A stretch of 13,890 nt of DNA from an uncultured Kangiella sp. Its GTDB lineage: Bacteria > Pseudomonadota > Gammaproteobacteria > Enterobacterales > DSM-103792. Both the position numbers and the translations under genes were made by a program. The notes under the pieces are model-generated. The model made no database searches. It was not told where the DNA came from and saw only the letters and a list, made by a program, of their open reading frames with translations. The DNA lies in contig CAMLNB010000086.1 of NCBI GenBank assembly GCA_946481205.1, positions 1 to 13,890 of the forward strand, written 5' to 3'. Shown here in pieces: positions 1 through 7,378 of this stretch (position 1 is its first letter; each line of letters begins with the position of its first letter).

Positions 1-29
1 ATAGTCATGCCTCGTTGATGCCGCGTCAT
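1..29 (-). CDS. DUF4845-like small membrane protein, 5' end only
   Basis: Only the first nine codons are inside the window, reading MTRHQRGMT before the edge. The ATG at 29-27 has a strong Shine-Dalgarno, AAGGAGA at 44-38, with an 8-nt gap, so this is a real start. A basic start with a QRGMT-like motif directly downstream of lepB is what DUF4845 proteins show. These are small proteins with one N-terminal membrane segment, found between lepB and rnc in Pseudomonas-type genomes. The family call rests mostly on position and on these few residues. A second in-frame ATG at 8-6 is less likely because it lacks the Shine-Dalgarno. The gene lies 54 nt after lepB and is probably cotranscribed with it. 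The body of the gene is not visible. Confidence 0.6.
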
Positions 30-83
30 GTCGTGGTTCTCCTTATTCAATCGTTATGCTGTCAGGACTGCACAAGCCGCGTA

Positions 84-983
84 TTAATCAATACCACCGA
101 CCCGGCTGAAGCTGATACCGGTCGGGACCCAACCCAAGAACGGTATATCCAACTCAAAATCCAAGTGCAACCACACCGCCACAGCGCGGCCCTTCAGGTT
201 CTCATCCGGAACAAAACCCCAGACTCGGCTGTCATTGCTGTTGTCGCGGTTGTCACCGACCATGAAGTAATGCCCTTCCGGGACAATCCATTCATTGGTG
301 CCAAGGAAGAAATCCGGCCGATCAGACGGCGCAAACGGATAGTTCAATAGCTGGTGCTTGTGCTCACCGAGCTGCTCTTCGTATACATCAAACGGTAGTC
401 CGCGGTCGATAAATCCGCCAGCCGCCAACAGGTTCTTCTCGACGATATAAGGCTGTGGGCAGTTATTCGCTTCTACACCGGGACAAGCCGGAGTGATGAT
501 GAGTTGCTTGTTGATATAGGCAATGCGGTCGCCTGGCAGGCCAGCGACCCGTTTGATGAAGTCTGTCTTGTCATCCACTGGGTAGCGAAACACCGCTACG
601 TCACCGCGCTTTGGCATGCCCAGATCGATAATCTTGTCGTGGATCACCGGCAGGCGAACGCCGTAGCTGAACTTGTTGACCAGAATGAAGTCACCTTCAA
701 TCAAAGTCGGTTTCATCGAGCCGGACGGAATGCGGAACGGTTCAAACAGAAAGGAGCGCAGCAAAAAAATGGCCAGCAGAATCGGGAAAAACGATTTGGC
801 CTGCTCGACCAAGGCCGATTCCTTGATTTCCGGAACAGGGGCCGTGACACCGGCAACCTCTGCATTCGCGCCCGCAGTCGCTGCCATCGCGAGCTTCCGC
901 CGCGGCGCCAACAGCACAGCGTCAAATAGCCAGATTGCCCCGCAAACGACGGTCGCCACAAACAAAATCAGCGAAAAATCCAT
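84..983 (-). CDS. lepB: Signal peptidase I (LepB)
   Basis: Type I leader peptidase, which cleaves signal peptides from secreted proteins at the outer face of the inner membrane using a Ser/Lys dyad. The protein is 299 aa. An N-terminal membrane segment covers about residues 3-26, then comes a short Ala-rich cytoplasmic loop and a second hydrophobic segment at 66-80. Box B is IPSGSMKPT with nucleophile Ser89. DFIKR supplies the general-base Lys144, followed by the family motif GLPGDR. Box E is GDNRDNSNDSR at 243-253. I chose the ATG at 983 because AGGTG (993-989) sits 5 nt upstream. A GTG 24 nt further up would add eight residues but has no better ribosome site. It follows lepA by 74 nt and is probably cotranscribed. 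LepB processes many exported proteins, which fits its place beside an envelope-stress operon. Confidence 0.97.
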   Translation of the reverse strand: MDFSLILFVATVVCGAIWLFDAVLLAPRRKLAMAATAGANAEVAGVTAPVPEIKESALVEQAKSFFPILLAIFLLRSFLFEPFRIPSGSMKPTLIEGDFILVNKFSYGVRLPVIHDKIIDLGMPKRGDVAVFRYPVDDKTDFIKRVAGLPGDRIAYINKQLIITPACPGVEANNCPQPYIVEKNLLAAGGFIDRGLPFDVYEEQLGEHKHQLLNYPFAPSDRPDFFLGTNEWIVPEGHYFMVGDNRDNSNDSRVWGFVPDENLKGRAVAVWLHLDFELDIPFLGWVPTGISFSRVGGID

Positions 984-1015
984 GCTTACACCTGTATTGA
1001 TTGACACTGTTATGG

Positions 1016-1055
1016 CACTGCAGCGACGCCGCTTCGCTCGCTTTCAGCTGCAGTG
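1016..1055. repeat. 9-bp perfect inverted repeat between lepA and lepB
   Basis: CACTGCAGC at 1016-1024 and its exact complement GCTGCAGTG at 1047-1055 flank a 22-nt spacer and fill most of the lepA-lepB gap. No T run follows on the minus strand, so this is not a normal intrinsic terminator. It could fold in the lepA-lepB mRNA as a stability or processing element, or be a protein site (the core CTGCAG is itself palindromic). Its function is unknown. Confidence 0.5.
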
Positions 1056-1057
1056 AT

Positions 1058-2863
1058 TTATTTATCCTTGCCGACCTGCAGTACTGCCAGGAAAGCCTCT
1101 TGCGGAATCTCGACCCGGCCGACCTGCTTCATCCGCTTCTTGCCTTCTTTCTGCTTTTCCAGCAGCTTTTTCTTGCGTGAGATATCACCGCCATAGCACT
1201 TGGCCAATACGTCTTTGCGCATCGCCTTGACCGTCGACCGGGCGACGATCTGATTGCCAATCGCCGCTTGAATGGCGACTTCAAACATCTGCCGTGGAAT
1301 CAGCTCTTTCATCTTCTCGACCAATTCCCGGCCGCGATAGAACGCATTGTCACGGTGCGTGATCACGGCCAGTGCATCAACCTTATCGCCATTGATCATG
1401 ATGTCCAAGCGACAAAGATTGGCGGCCTGGAAGCGGACAAAGTTGTAATCCAGCGACGCGTAACCGCGCGAGCAGGACTTCAGCCGATCAAAGAAATCGA
1501 GCACCACTTCCGCCATCGGCAATTCATACGTCAGCGACACCTGACGGCCGACATAGAGCAGCTTGGTCTGAACGCCGCGCTTTTCCTGACACAGGGTAAT
1601 CACGTTACCCAAATGCTCCGGCGGCACCAGGATATGCGCTTCGCAAATCGGCTCGCGCATTTCATCAATGACGCCCAGATCCGGCAGACGTGATGGATTC
1701 TCGCAGTAAACGACATCGCCGTTGGTTTTCAGCACTTCGTAAATGACGGTGGGCGCTGTGGTAATGAGGTCGAGGCTGTATTCACGCTCCAGCCGCTCCT
1801 GGATGATTTCCATGTGCAGCAGACCAAGGAAACCGCAGCGGAAACCGAAGCCGAGCGCGGTCGAGTTTTCCGGCTCGTAAAACAGTGACGCGTCGTTCAG
1901 ACTCAGCTTGTCGAGCGCATCGCGGAACGCTTCATAATCATCGGACGAAACCGGGAACAAACCAGCATAGACCTGCGGTTTGATTTTCTTGAAACCCGGC
2001 AGCGCCTGCTCGGCCGGATGCCGCGCCGTGGTCAGCGTATCGCCCACCGGTGCGCCCATGATTTCCTTGATGCCGGCAATGATGTAACCGACTTCGCCGG
2101 CTTTCAGGTGATCGAGCGGTTTCTTCTTCGGCGTGAAAATGCCGAGCTCGGTCACTTCGTAGGCGCGGCCGGTCGACATCACCTGCAACTTCTCGCCCTT
2201 GCGCACCGTGCCGTTGACGACTCGCACCAGCGAGACAACGCCGCAGTAGTTGTCGAACCAGGAATCGATGATCAGCGCCTGCAGCGGCGCATTTTCATCG
2301 CCCTTCGGTGCCGGAATACCACTGACGATGCGTTCGAGCAAATCGTCGATGCCGATGCCTTCTTTGGCCGAGCAGCGCACGGCGTCATGGGCTTCGAGGC
2401 CGATCACTTCCTCGATCTCCTTGGCGGCCCGCTCCGGATCCGCGGTCGGCAAATCGATCTTGTTCAGCACCGGTAGCACTTCCAGATTCTGATCGAGTGC
2501 GGTGTAGCAGTTGGCCAGCGTTTGCGCTTCGACGCCCTGCGCGGCATCGACCACCAGCAGCGCGCCTTCACACGCGGCCAGCGAGCGGCTGACCTCATAA
2601 GAGAAGTCGACGTGACCAGGGGTATCAATGAAATTCAGTTGATAAATCTGCCCATCCTGGGCTTTGTAGCGCAGGGTCACGCTCTGGGCTTTGATGGTGA
2701 TGCCACGCTCGCGCTCGATCGGGTTGTTGTCGAGCACCTGGTCCTGCATTTCACGGTCTTCAAGACCGCCGCAGCGTTGAATGAGCCGATCCGACAGGGT
2801 CGACTTGCCGTGGTCGATATGGGCAATGACGGAAAAATTGCGAATCTGTTGAATGTACGACAT
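1058..2863 (-). CDS. lepA: Elongation factor 4 (LepA), ribosome-associated GTPase
   Basis: Translational GTPase of 601 aa that acts on the ribosome during initiation and elongation; EF4 is reported to back-translocate stalled ribosomes. It shows the G1 loop AHIDHGKST at 14-22, the G2 region [10 protein letters not shown] at 51-60, G3 DTPGH at 80-84 and G4 NKID at 134-137. The EF-G-like domains and the LepA-specific C-terminal domain follow, rich in Lys/Arg near the end. Length is close to the E. coli 599 aa. The ATG at 2863 ([10 protein letters not shown]) aligns with the usual start. The longer reading from a TTG at 2908 adds 15 residues unlike the family. No good Shine-Dalgarno precedes the ATG (only GGA within 10 nt). 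Two terminator-like hairpins separate it from the protease gene upstream, so it may have its own promoter. Confidence 0.97.
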   Translation of the reverse strand: MSYIQQIRNFSVIAHIDHGKSTLSDRLIQRCGGLEDREMQDQVLDNNPIERERGITIKAQSVTLRYKAQDGQIYQLNFIDTPGHVDFSYEVSRSLAACEGALLVVDAAQGVEAQTLANCYTALDQNLEVLPVLNKIDLPTADPERAAKEIEEVIGLEAHDAVRCSAKEGIGIDDLLERIVSGIPAPKGDENAPLQALIIDSWFDNYCGVVSLVRVVNGTVRKGEKLQVMSTGRAYEVTELGIFTPKKKPLDHLKAGEVGYIIAGIKEIMGAPVGDTLTTARHPAEQALPGFKKIKPQVYAGLFPVSSDDYEAFRDALDKLSLNDASLFYEPENSTALGFGFRCGFLGLLHMEIIQERLEREYSLDLITTAPTVIYEVLKTNGDVVYCENPSRLPDLGVIDEMREPICEAHILVPPEHLGNVITLCQEKRGVQTKLLYVGRQVSLTYELPMAEVVLDFFDRLKSCSRGYASLDYNFVRFQAANLCRLDIMINGDKVDALAVITHRDNAFYRGRELVEKMKELIPRQMFEVAIQAAIGNQIVARSTVKAMRKDVLAKCYGGDISRKKKLLEKQKEGKKRMKQVGRVEIPQEAFLAVLQVGKDK

Positions 2864-2882
2864 GGAAGTCCGGGTGCCAGGC

Positions 2883-2901
2883 CGCCGGATACAGGCCGGC
2901 G
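2883..2901 (-). repeat. Hairpin in the lepA leader
   Basis: CGCCGG at 2883-2888 pairs with CCGGCG at 2896-2901 across a 7-nt loop, giving a 6-bp all-GC stem 20 nt upstream of the lepA ATG. No T run follows. It would sit in the lepA mRNA leader close to the ribosome site. I cannot say whether it is regulatory. Confidence 0.4.
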
Positions 2902-2925
2902 TCGCCAAAAATCAGGTTCGGGTCG

Positions 2926-2961
2926 AAAAACCACTGCGGCGGACCACCTCGGCCCGCCGCA
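2926..2961 (-). terminator. Strong Rho-independent terminator (or attenuator) before lepA
   Basis: Read on the minus strand, TGCGGCGG pairs with CCGCCGCA (2961-2954 with 2942-2935). Three more pairs, including one G-U, close a 5-nt loop GAGGT. A run of five T follows at 2930-2926. This is the stronger of two tandem hairpins after the protease gene. It should stop transcripts coming from the sigma operon, or attenuate lepA if the lepA promoter lies upstream of it. Confidence 0.75.
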
Positions 2962-2979
2962 ACTTGCTGATTTTACCCT

Positions 2980-3011
2980 AAAACCCGCCCGGTAAGTGAC
3001 CTTCACCGGGC
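2980..3011 (-). terminator. Rho-independent terminator after the HtrA protease gene
   Basis: GCCCGGT (3011-3005) and ACCGGGC (2993-2987) form a perfect 7-bp stem around an 11-nt loop in which AAG/CTT can extend pairing. TTTT follows at 2983-2980 after three G. It begins 8 nt past the protease stop codon. The short T run makes it weaker than the hairpin just downstream. Confidence 0.6.
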
Positions 3012-3019
3012 ATTGGCAC

Positions 3020-4318
3020 TCATTCCGGCACGCGCAGGGTCAGGAAGCGGGCGGCGCCGCGGCTAACGACATGCACCGCCACCGGCTTGCCGCGCGGCAG
3101 CTTGCCGACCAGCTCGCGGAACTGGGCAACGTTGCCGACCTCGCGCCGGTTCAGCGACAGAATCACATCGCCCGGGCGGATGCCAGCATCGGCCGCCGGA
3201 CCATCTTCGACTTGCCGGACCAACACCCCGGAGTCGGCGCCCAGCTCGGTCCGCAGCTCGTCGGTCAACTCCGTCACGACGATGCCCAACCGAATCTGGC
3301 CACTGCCGCTGCCCTCTGCACTGGCTACGGCGTCATCGGCCTTCTGCTCGCCGACGGTGACATTGACGGTCCGGGCCTTGCCATCCCGCAGCAACTCGAC
3401 CTTGGCAACCTTGCCCGGCTTCAGGCTGCCGATCAGGAACGGCAGCTCGCCCGAGTTCTCGATGCGCTGGCCATCGACAGCCGTGATCACATCGCCGGCC
3501 TTGATACCAGCTTTATCCGCCGGGCCACCTTTCTCGGTCTGGGTTACCAGCGCGCCGCGCGGTCGGTCCAGTTCAAAACTGTCGGCCAGTTCATCGGAAA
3601 CATCCTGATAGCCAATACCGATAAAGCCGCGGGCCACCTTGCCACTGGTTTTCAGCTGCTGGGCCACATCCATCGCCAAATCGATCGGAATCGAGAACGA
3701 CAAACCAATCGAACCACCATTCGACGACAGAATCTGCGAATTGATGCCAACGACTTCACCGTTGATGTTCACCAACGGGCCGCCGGAATTGCCGCGGTTG
3801 ATCGCTGCGTCGGACTGGATAAACGGCACGTAACGGTTCCACGGCAAGCTGCGGCCTTTGGCGCTGACAATGCCGGCCGAGACAGAATGCTCAAAACCAA
3901 ACGGCGCGCCAAACGCCAGCACCCAAGCGCCTGGCTTCAGTGCATCGAGTTTGCCAACCTTGGCGAACTTCAAACCGGTCGCCTCGATCTTTAACAGGGC
4001 GACATCAGTGTCTTCGTCCTGACCGATTTTCTTGGCCGGAAACACCCGGCCATCTTTCAGATGCACCTTGATGGTTTCAGCCTCGGCGACCACATGTTGA
4101 TTGGTCAGGACATAACCATCCGCCGAAGTCACGAAGCCCGAACCACTCGGGCCGCCGCGCAAGCGGCCAGTCACTTTGACCTCGGTACTGATCGACGTGA
4201 CGATCGGATTGACCTCTTCTACTAGCGAGGAGAAATCCGGCAAATTCACCGCTGCCGAGGCAGCGGTTGCCAGGCCAAACGAAGCAGCAAGCGCTGCTGA
4301 TTTCAGCAATGAACGCAT
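3020..4318 (-). CDS. mucD: Periplasmic HtrA-type serine protease (MucD/DegP family) with a very short LA loop
   Basis: Envelope quality-control protease of 432 aa that degrades or refolds misfolded periplasmic proteins; in Pseudomonas MucD dampens the sigma-E type response. The signal peptide is MRSLLKSAALAASFGLATA, with likely cleavage after ASA (about residue 22). The trypsin-like domain shows His75 (TNQHVV), Asp105 (DTDVALL) and Ser178 (GNSGGPL). PDZ1 spans about 230-322 and PDZ2 about 342-430, both with GDVI motifs. The stretch between the N-terminal helix and GSGF is only about 15 residues, so the LA loop typical of DegP and MucD is nearly absent. The ATG at 4318 is chosen because the signal peptide begins there. 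An in-frame ATG at 4351 would add 11 residues. Neither has a strong Shine-Dalgarno. A candidate sigma-E promoter lies just upstream and two terminators follow. Confidence 0.93.
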   Translation of the reverse strand: MRSLLKSAALAASFGLATAASAAVNLPDFSSLVEEVNPIVTSISTEVKVTGRLRGGPSGSGFVTSADGYVLTNQHVVAEAETIKVHLKDGRVFPAKKIGQDEDTDVALLKIEATGLKFAKVGKLDALKPGAWVLAFGAPFGFEHSVSAGIVSAKGRSLPWNRYVPFIQSDAAINRGNSGGPLVNINGEVVGINSQILSSNGGSIGLSFSIPIDLAMDVAQQLKTSGKVARGFIGIGYQDVSDELADSFELDRPRGALVTQTEKGGPADKAGIKAGDVITAVDGQRIENSGELPFLIGSLKPGKVAKVELLRDGKARTVNVTVGEQKADDAVASAEGSGSGQIRLGIVVTELTDELRTELGADSGVLVRQVEDGPAADAGIRPGDVILSLNRREVGNVAQFRELVGKLPRGKPVAVHVVSRGAARFLTLRVPE

Positions 4319-4370
4319 TTTGTCTTGGTACCCATGTTCATTAAATAACATTAAGTAAAAGGGAGGCTGT

Positions 4371-4398
4371 TCAGACTCATCACCGCCGACACTGTTCC
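4371..4398 (-). promoter_or_regulatory. Candidate sigma-E (AlgU) promoter for the HtrA protease gene
   Basis: On the minus strand GGAACAG (4398-4392) is followed after exactly 16 nt by TCTGA (4375-4371). This matches the extracytoplasmic sigma-E/AlgU pattern GGAACTT-N16-TCTGA except for the last two bases of the -35. Spacing equals that of the rpoE promoter in this window. Initiation would fall near 4364, giving a leader of about 45 nt that includes an AT-rich stretch (about 4340-4360). Confidence 0.6.
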
Positions 4399-4488
4399 GT
4401 CCACGACGCCGGTTGTCAGCTACGGCTTGGTAAAGAATTGTGTCGAGATTCGGAAATTCAAGCGGCTGTGGCGCAACCCGGTCGCGAT

Positions 4489-4938
4489 TCATCCGCTGCA
4501 TGCGGCAGCGCTGTCTTTGCGCAACACCTGCACGGTCGGCATGCGGCTCAACGGCGCCGCCAAACGATGCGAGATCAGCAAACTGAGCAACAGGCCCAGC
4601 AGCGCCCCACTGACAACACCCGCTTCCGGTACCCGCAAGCCGGCTAGCAAACCGGTGACCAGCAACATCGTCAATAACGGCAGGGCATAGAGCAACCAAA
4701 CCGAGCGTTGCAGCAACGCTGGCGCCACCGCCACGACCACGATATCACCAACAGCAAAACTGTGATCTGTCGCCACCGGAACGGGCAAGGAAGCGCCATC
4801 ATCGAATGAGCGACCAAATAGCTGATTGCCGCAGCCTTCGCCGCGCGCGCAACGCGCGCAATCTTGCCGCTGCAGCGCTTGCACGTACAGATGCTGGACG
4901 TCGATGGCAACCACACGCGCACGCTGCTCTATCATCAT
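4489..4938 (-). CDS. mucC: MucC/RseC family inner-membrane protein
   Basis: A protein of 149 aa in the SoxR-reducing/RseC family. RseC is a positive modulator of the sigma-E response in some bacteria and a subunit-like partner of the Rsx redox system in E. coli. The N-terminal domain carries the Cys signature CARCARGEGCG (Cys27, Cys30, Cys36). Two membrane segments follow, at about 78-100 (WLLYALPLLTMLLV) and 106-126 (GVVSGALLGLLLSLL), with a short cytoplasmic tail. The start is one of two adjacent ATGs (4938 or 4935), with GGATG a few bases upstream. The gene is 35 nt after mucB and in the order sigma-anti-sigma-mucB-mucC, so cotranscription is likely. The 170 nt between its stop and the protease start hold the candidate sigma-E promoter. 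Confidence 0.88.
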   Translation of the reverse strand: MMIEQRARVVAIDVQHLYVQALQRQDCARCARGEGCGNQLFGRSFDDGASLPVPVATDHSFAVGDIVVVAVAPALLQRSVWLLYALPLLTMLLVTGLLAGLRVPEAGVVSGALLGLLLSLLISHRLAAPLSRMPTVQVLRKDSAAACSG

Positions 4939-4973
4939 GCGACATCCATTACAGGAATTTCAGGAAGCGTGGT

Positions 4974-6011
4974 CTACAGCGACTCGTCCGCTTTGGCAGC
5001 AGTCTCTGCCGCTGCTGGCGCCGCCGCCGGTGTCGCTTTCAGTGCCGTGACCGAGCCGGCGATACGGCGCGCGGTCTGGCTCGGAATATCACCAACCACG
5101 GTGACCCGGCGCTCACGATTGGCAGTCTCGACTATCGTCATCGCACCTTTGCGCCAACTGCGCTCCAAGCTGCTGATGCCTTGCGGCGGTGCGCTGACAT
5201 ACACCGAGATCGACGCGACGCCGTCAGAGAAGAGCAGATGCTGGACCGGGCTGGCGCTGTCATTGCGATGCTGCTGTTGCTGGCTGCGCAGCGTGAAACC
5301 ATCGGGCAACCATCCCACCTGCCAATTCAGTTCGTGCGTCGGCGTTGTATCGGCCTTGGCCGAGAGAACCCGCACACCAGCCGGAGCATTGACCGCAAAA
5401 CCGACCCGCAGATCCGCTTCCGGAATTTCATGTTTCAATTGCAGCGAAACCACCTGCCATTGCTCGATCACTTGACCGGCGCGATTGAGCAAATCCGAAC
5501 GCAGCAACAAACCGCTGGCGACATCGACCCACAACCGGTATCCGTAGCGTTCGCCATCGACCGAACGAATGGTGATCTCGCGAGCATCGCGACCGGCGAT
5601 CCGGGCCGGACCGCCATCACTCAGCTGATAATGCTGACGCATCTGTTGCAGATTGCTGAGCAGCGCTCGCGTCCAAACGACATTGCCGTCGGCCTTGTCA
5701 AGCATGACCGGCTGGGCGCCGGCCAAATAAGCAGTGATGGTGTCGTCTTCGCGAATGACTTCGCGCGGCTGACCATTCAAGTGCACCAGCCGCTCGCGTT
5801 CGCGGCCGTCATCCAAAGCATGAATCAACCGCATCGGCTCGATTTTGCCGTCGCGAATATAAACGAAGGAAATGTCGTAATTCAGTTCACGAAAGGCCCG
5901 CACCATGCCATCGAGCAGCGCATTCGGGTCTGGTTCAACCGCGCTGGCGGTATGGCCAAACGACAGCGCTGCGGTCAAACCGAGCCAACGTAACCAGCGC
6001 ATGGCCATCAT
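4974..6011 (-). CDS. mucB: Periplasmic sigma-E regulator MucB/RseB
   Basis: Binds the periplasmic part of the anti-sigma factor and shields it from the first regulated protease; lipid or LPS signals release it. The protein is 345 aa. The signal peptide runs to about TASA (residue 24), before VEPDP. The N-terminal LolA-like domain covers about 28-205, with the conserved stretch DISFVYIRDGKIEPMRLIHA-type at 46-65. A smaller C-terminal domain (about 225-322) holds LLFSDGVASISVYV and VVGDIPSQTARRI, both family hallmarks. A low-complexity Ala/Pro tail of about 20 residues (from about 325) extends beyond the usual end. The chosen ATG at 6011 overlaps the mucA stop by one base (TGATG), so the two genes are translationally coupled. 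ATGs at 6008 and 6002 are alternatives. AGGG lies 9 nt upstream of 6011. Confidence 0.94.
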   Translation of the reverse strand: MMAMRWLRWLGLTAALSFGHTASAVEPDPNALLDGMVRAFRELNYDISFVYIRDGKIEPMRLIHALDDGRERERLVHLNGQPREVIREDDTITAYLAGAQPVMLDKADGNVVWTRALLSNLQQMRQHYQLSDGGPARIAGRDAREITIRSVDGERYGYRLWVDVASGLLLRSDLLNRAGQVIEQWQVVSLQLKHEIPEADLRVGFAVNAPAGVRVLSAKADTTPTHELNWQVGWLPDGFTLRSQQQQHRNDSASPVQHLLFSDGVASISVYVSAPPQGISSLERSWRKGAMTIVETANRERRVTVVGDIPSQTARRIAGSVTALKATPAAAPAAAETAAKADESL

Positions 6012-6721
6012 CAATTCGTGCCCTGCTCCGCCGGCGCTGCGGTCGCACTCGCGGCTTCAGCCGGGGTTTCGGTTGCAACGGAGACGTCGGTTTCGGCTTT
6101 TTCTTGCGGCAGCTCTTCCAGTGGAATTTCAATCCGATCCGACACCACCCGGGCATACGGCAGCATGACATTCAAACCGTTGGCCGAAACCGCTTCGGTG
6201 TGGTTGATCAACATCTCTTCCAAGCGGGCGCGTTCGTCATCAACGACCACCGGCGCATCGGCAACTTGGCTGACTGGCGCAGCCACGGTGGGAATCGGCG
6301 CCGCTTCGGCGACAACCGTGCTGGCCGCATCCGGTTGTTGAAAAGTCTGGAAGCTGACAATCGCAACGGCAAACACCGAGGCCGCCACGGCAAAACCCAC
6401 GGCTTTTTGCCAGGTGCTGATCGGGCGTGGGCGCGGTGCCAGCACGGTCGGCTCATCATCCAGCGCAAGGCTGATCCGACTGCTCAAATCGCAATACTGC
6501 TCCGGCAGTTCGTTCTGCACGCTGTCACGAATCAGATGGTAGCGGCCCCAGGTTGCCCGTGCCTCAACGTCCTGCATCAGGGCATCAAGATCAGCTTTGC
6601 TCGGCACTTCCCCGTCCATGAAACTGGACAGTTGCAGACAACGCTGTTCGGACAGGTTGTGTTCGGAAAAGCTGCGTTCGCTCATTCGGTCACCGCTTTG
6701 CTGTTGCTCGTTGGACGTCAT
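6011..6721 (-). CDS. mucA: Anti-sigma factor MucA/RseA
   Basis: Single-pass inner-membrane protein that holds the sigma-E type factor inactive until stepwise proteolysis releases it. The protein is 236 aa. The cytoplasmic N-terminal domain carries LSSFMDGE at 31-38 and WGRYHLIRDS at 58-67, the standard RseA_N signature. One membrane segment sits at about 105-124. The periplasmic part carries LPYARVVSD at 187-195, which resembles the LPYAR motif near the C-terminus of Pseudomonas MucA. About 40 further residues, acidic and Ala-rich, follow it. The start is uncertain: ATG 6721 gives the longest reading but has no visible Shine-Dalgarno. ATG 6685 (MSERSF) has GGTG 5 nt upstream and would still keep the whole domain. 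The gene starts 16 nt after rpoE and overlaps mucB by one base. Confidence 0.92.
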   Translation of the reverse strand: MTSNEQQQSGDRMSERSFSEHNLSEQRCLQLSSFMDGEVPSKADLDALMQDVEARATWGRYHLIRDSVQNELPEQYCDLSSRISLALDDEPTVLAPRPRPISTWQKAVGFAVAASVFAVAIVSFQTFQQPDAASTVVAEAAPIPTVAAPVSQVADAPVVVDDERARLEEMLINHTEAVSANGLNVMLPYARVVSDRIEIPLEELPQEKAETDVSVATETPAEAASATAAPAEQGTN

Positions 6722-6737
6722 AGGAATCTGCCAGACC

Positions 6738-7328
6738 TCAGGTTTCCATCAAGGGTGCAATGCGGCGATCCACCGCATCACGAGCCCGGAAGATGCGCGA
6801 CCGCACCGTGCCGATTGGACATTCCATGACCTCGGCAATTTCTTCATAACTCAGCCCGTCGATTTCGCGCAACAGCAGCGCCGTGCGCAGCTCTTCCGGC
6901 AGTTCGGCGATGGCCTCATCGATCACCCGTTTCAGCTCCGCGGTCAACAGCAGACGCTCAGGGCTGGCGTTGTCGGTTTGACCGGCCAGATCGGCCAGTT
7001 GTTCCGGCTCAAGGCCATCGACGGTCGCGGTTTGCGGCCGGCGCGACTGCGCAGCAAGGTAATTCTTGGCGGAGTTGATCGCAATGCGGTAAAGCCAGGT
7101 GTAAAACTGGCTGTCACCTCGGAAATTCGGCAAAGCCCGGTACGCCTTGATAAAGGCTTCCTGGGCGACATCGGCAATTTCCGAGCGGTTACGAATATAG
7201 CGGCTGATCAGCGCCATGATGCGCTGCTGGTATTTGCGCACCAGCAGATCGAACGCACGTTTGTCGCCGCGCTGCACCCGCGCGACCAGTTCCGCGTCGG
7301 TTTCGAGCCCGGTTTTATAATCGCCCAT
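6738..7328 (-). CDS. rpoE: ECF sigma factor RpoE/AlgU (sigma-E type)
   Basis: Group IV sigma factor that directs RNA polymerase to envelope-stress promoters; the cognate of the MucA-type anti-sigma factor encoded next. The protein is 196 aa. Region 2 covers about 20-92 and includes DVAQEAFIKAYRAL at 53-66, NFRGDS and FYTWLYRIAIN. Region 4 covers about 143-190, with the helix-turn-helix LSYEEIAEVMECPIGTVRSR at 159-178. These stretches are nearly identical to E. coli RpoE and Pseudomonas AlgU, which are similar in length. The ATG at 7328 is chosen; a TTG at 7349 would add seven residues. No clear Shine-Dalgarno precedes the ATG. A near-consensus sigma-E promoter lies about 50 nt upstream, implying autoregulation. 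It is the first gene of the sigma operon and diverges from nadB. Confidence 0.97.
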   Translation of the reverse strand: MGDYKTGLETDAELVARVQRGDKRAFDLLVRKYQQRIMALISRYIRNRSEIADVAQEAFIKAYRALPNFRGDSQFYTWLYRIAINSAKNYLAAQSRRPQTATVDGLEPEQLADLAGQTDNASPERLLLTAELKRVIDEAIAELPEELRTALLLREIDGLSYEEIAEVMECPIGTVRSRIFRARDAVDRRIAPLMET

Positions 7329-7378
7329 ATTGGCTACTTTGAATCCCAACGGCCAAATCGGGCCATAAATTGGTGGAG

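Noticed and set aside
2883..2901. Lone copy of a REP-type repetitive palindrome
   Set aside because: Only a short 6-bp stem; no second copy in the window resembles it, so it cannot be called a repeat family.
2996..3994. Long open frame on the plus strand opposite the HtrA protease (332 codons)
   Set aside because: It is antisense to a well-supported protease; the composition is Arg/Ala/Gln-rich with no domain, and high GC keeps such frames open.
4806..5993. Long open frame on the plus strand opposite mucB and mucC (395 codons)
   Set aside because: Shadow of two recognised genes; Arg/His-rich, no recognisable motif and no ribosome site.
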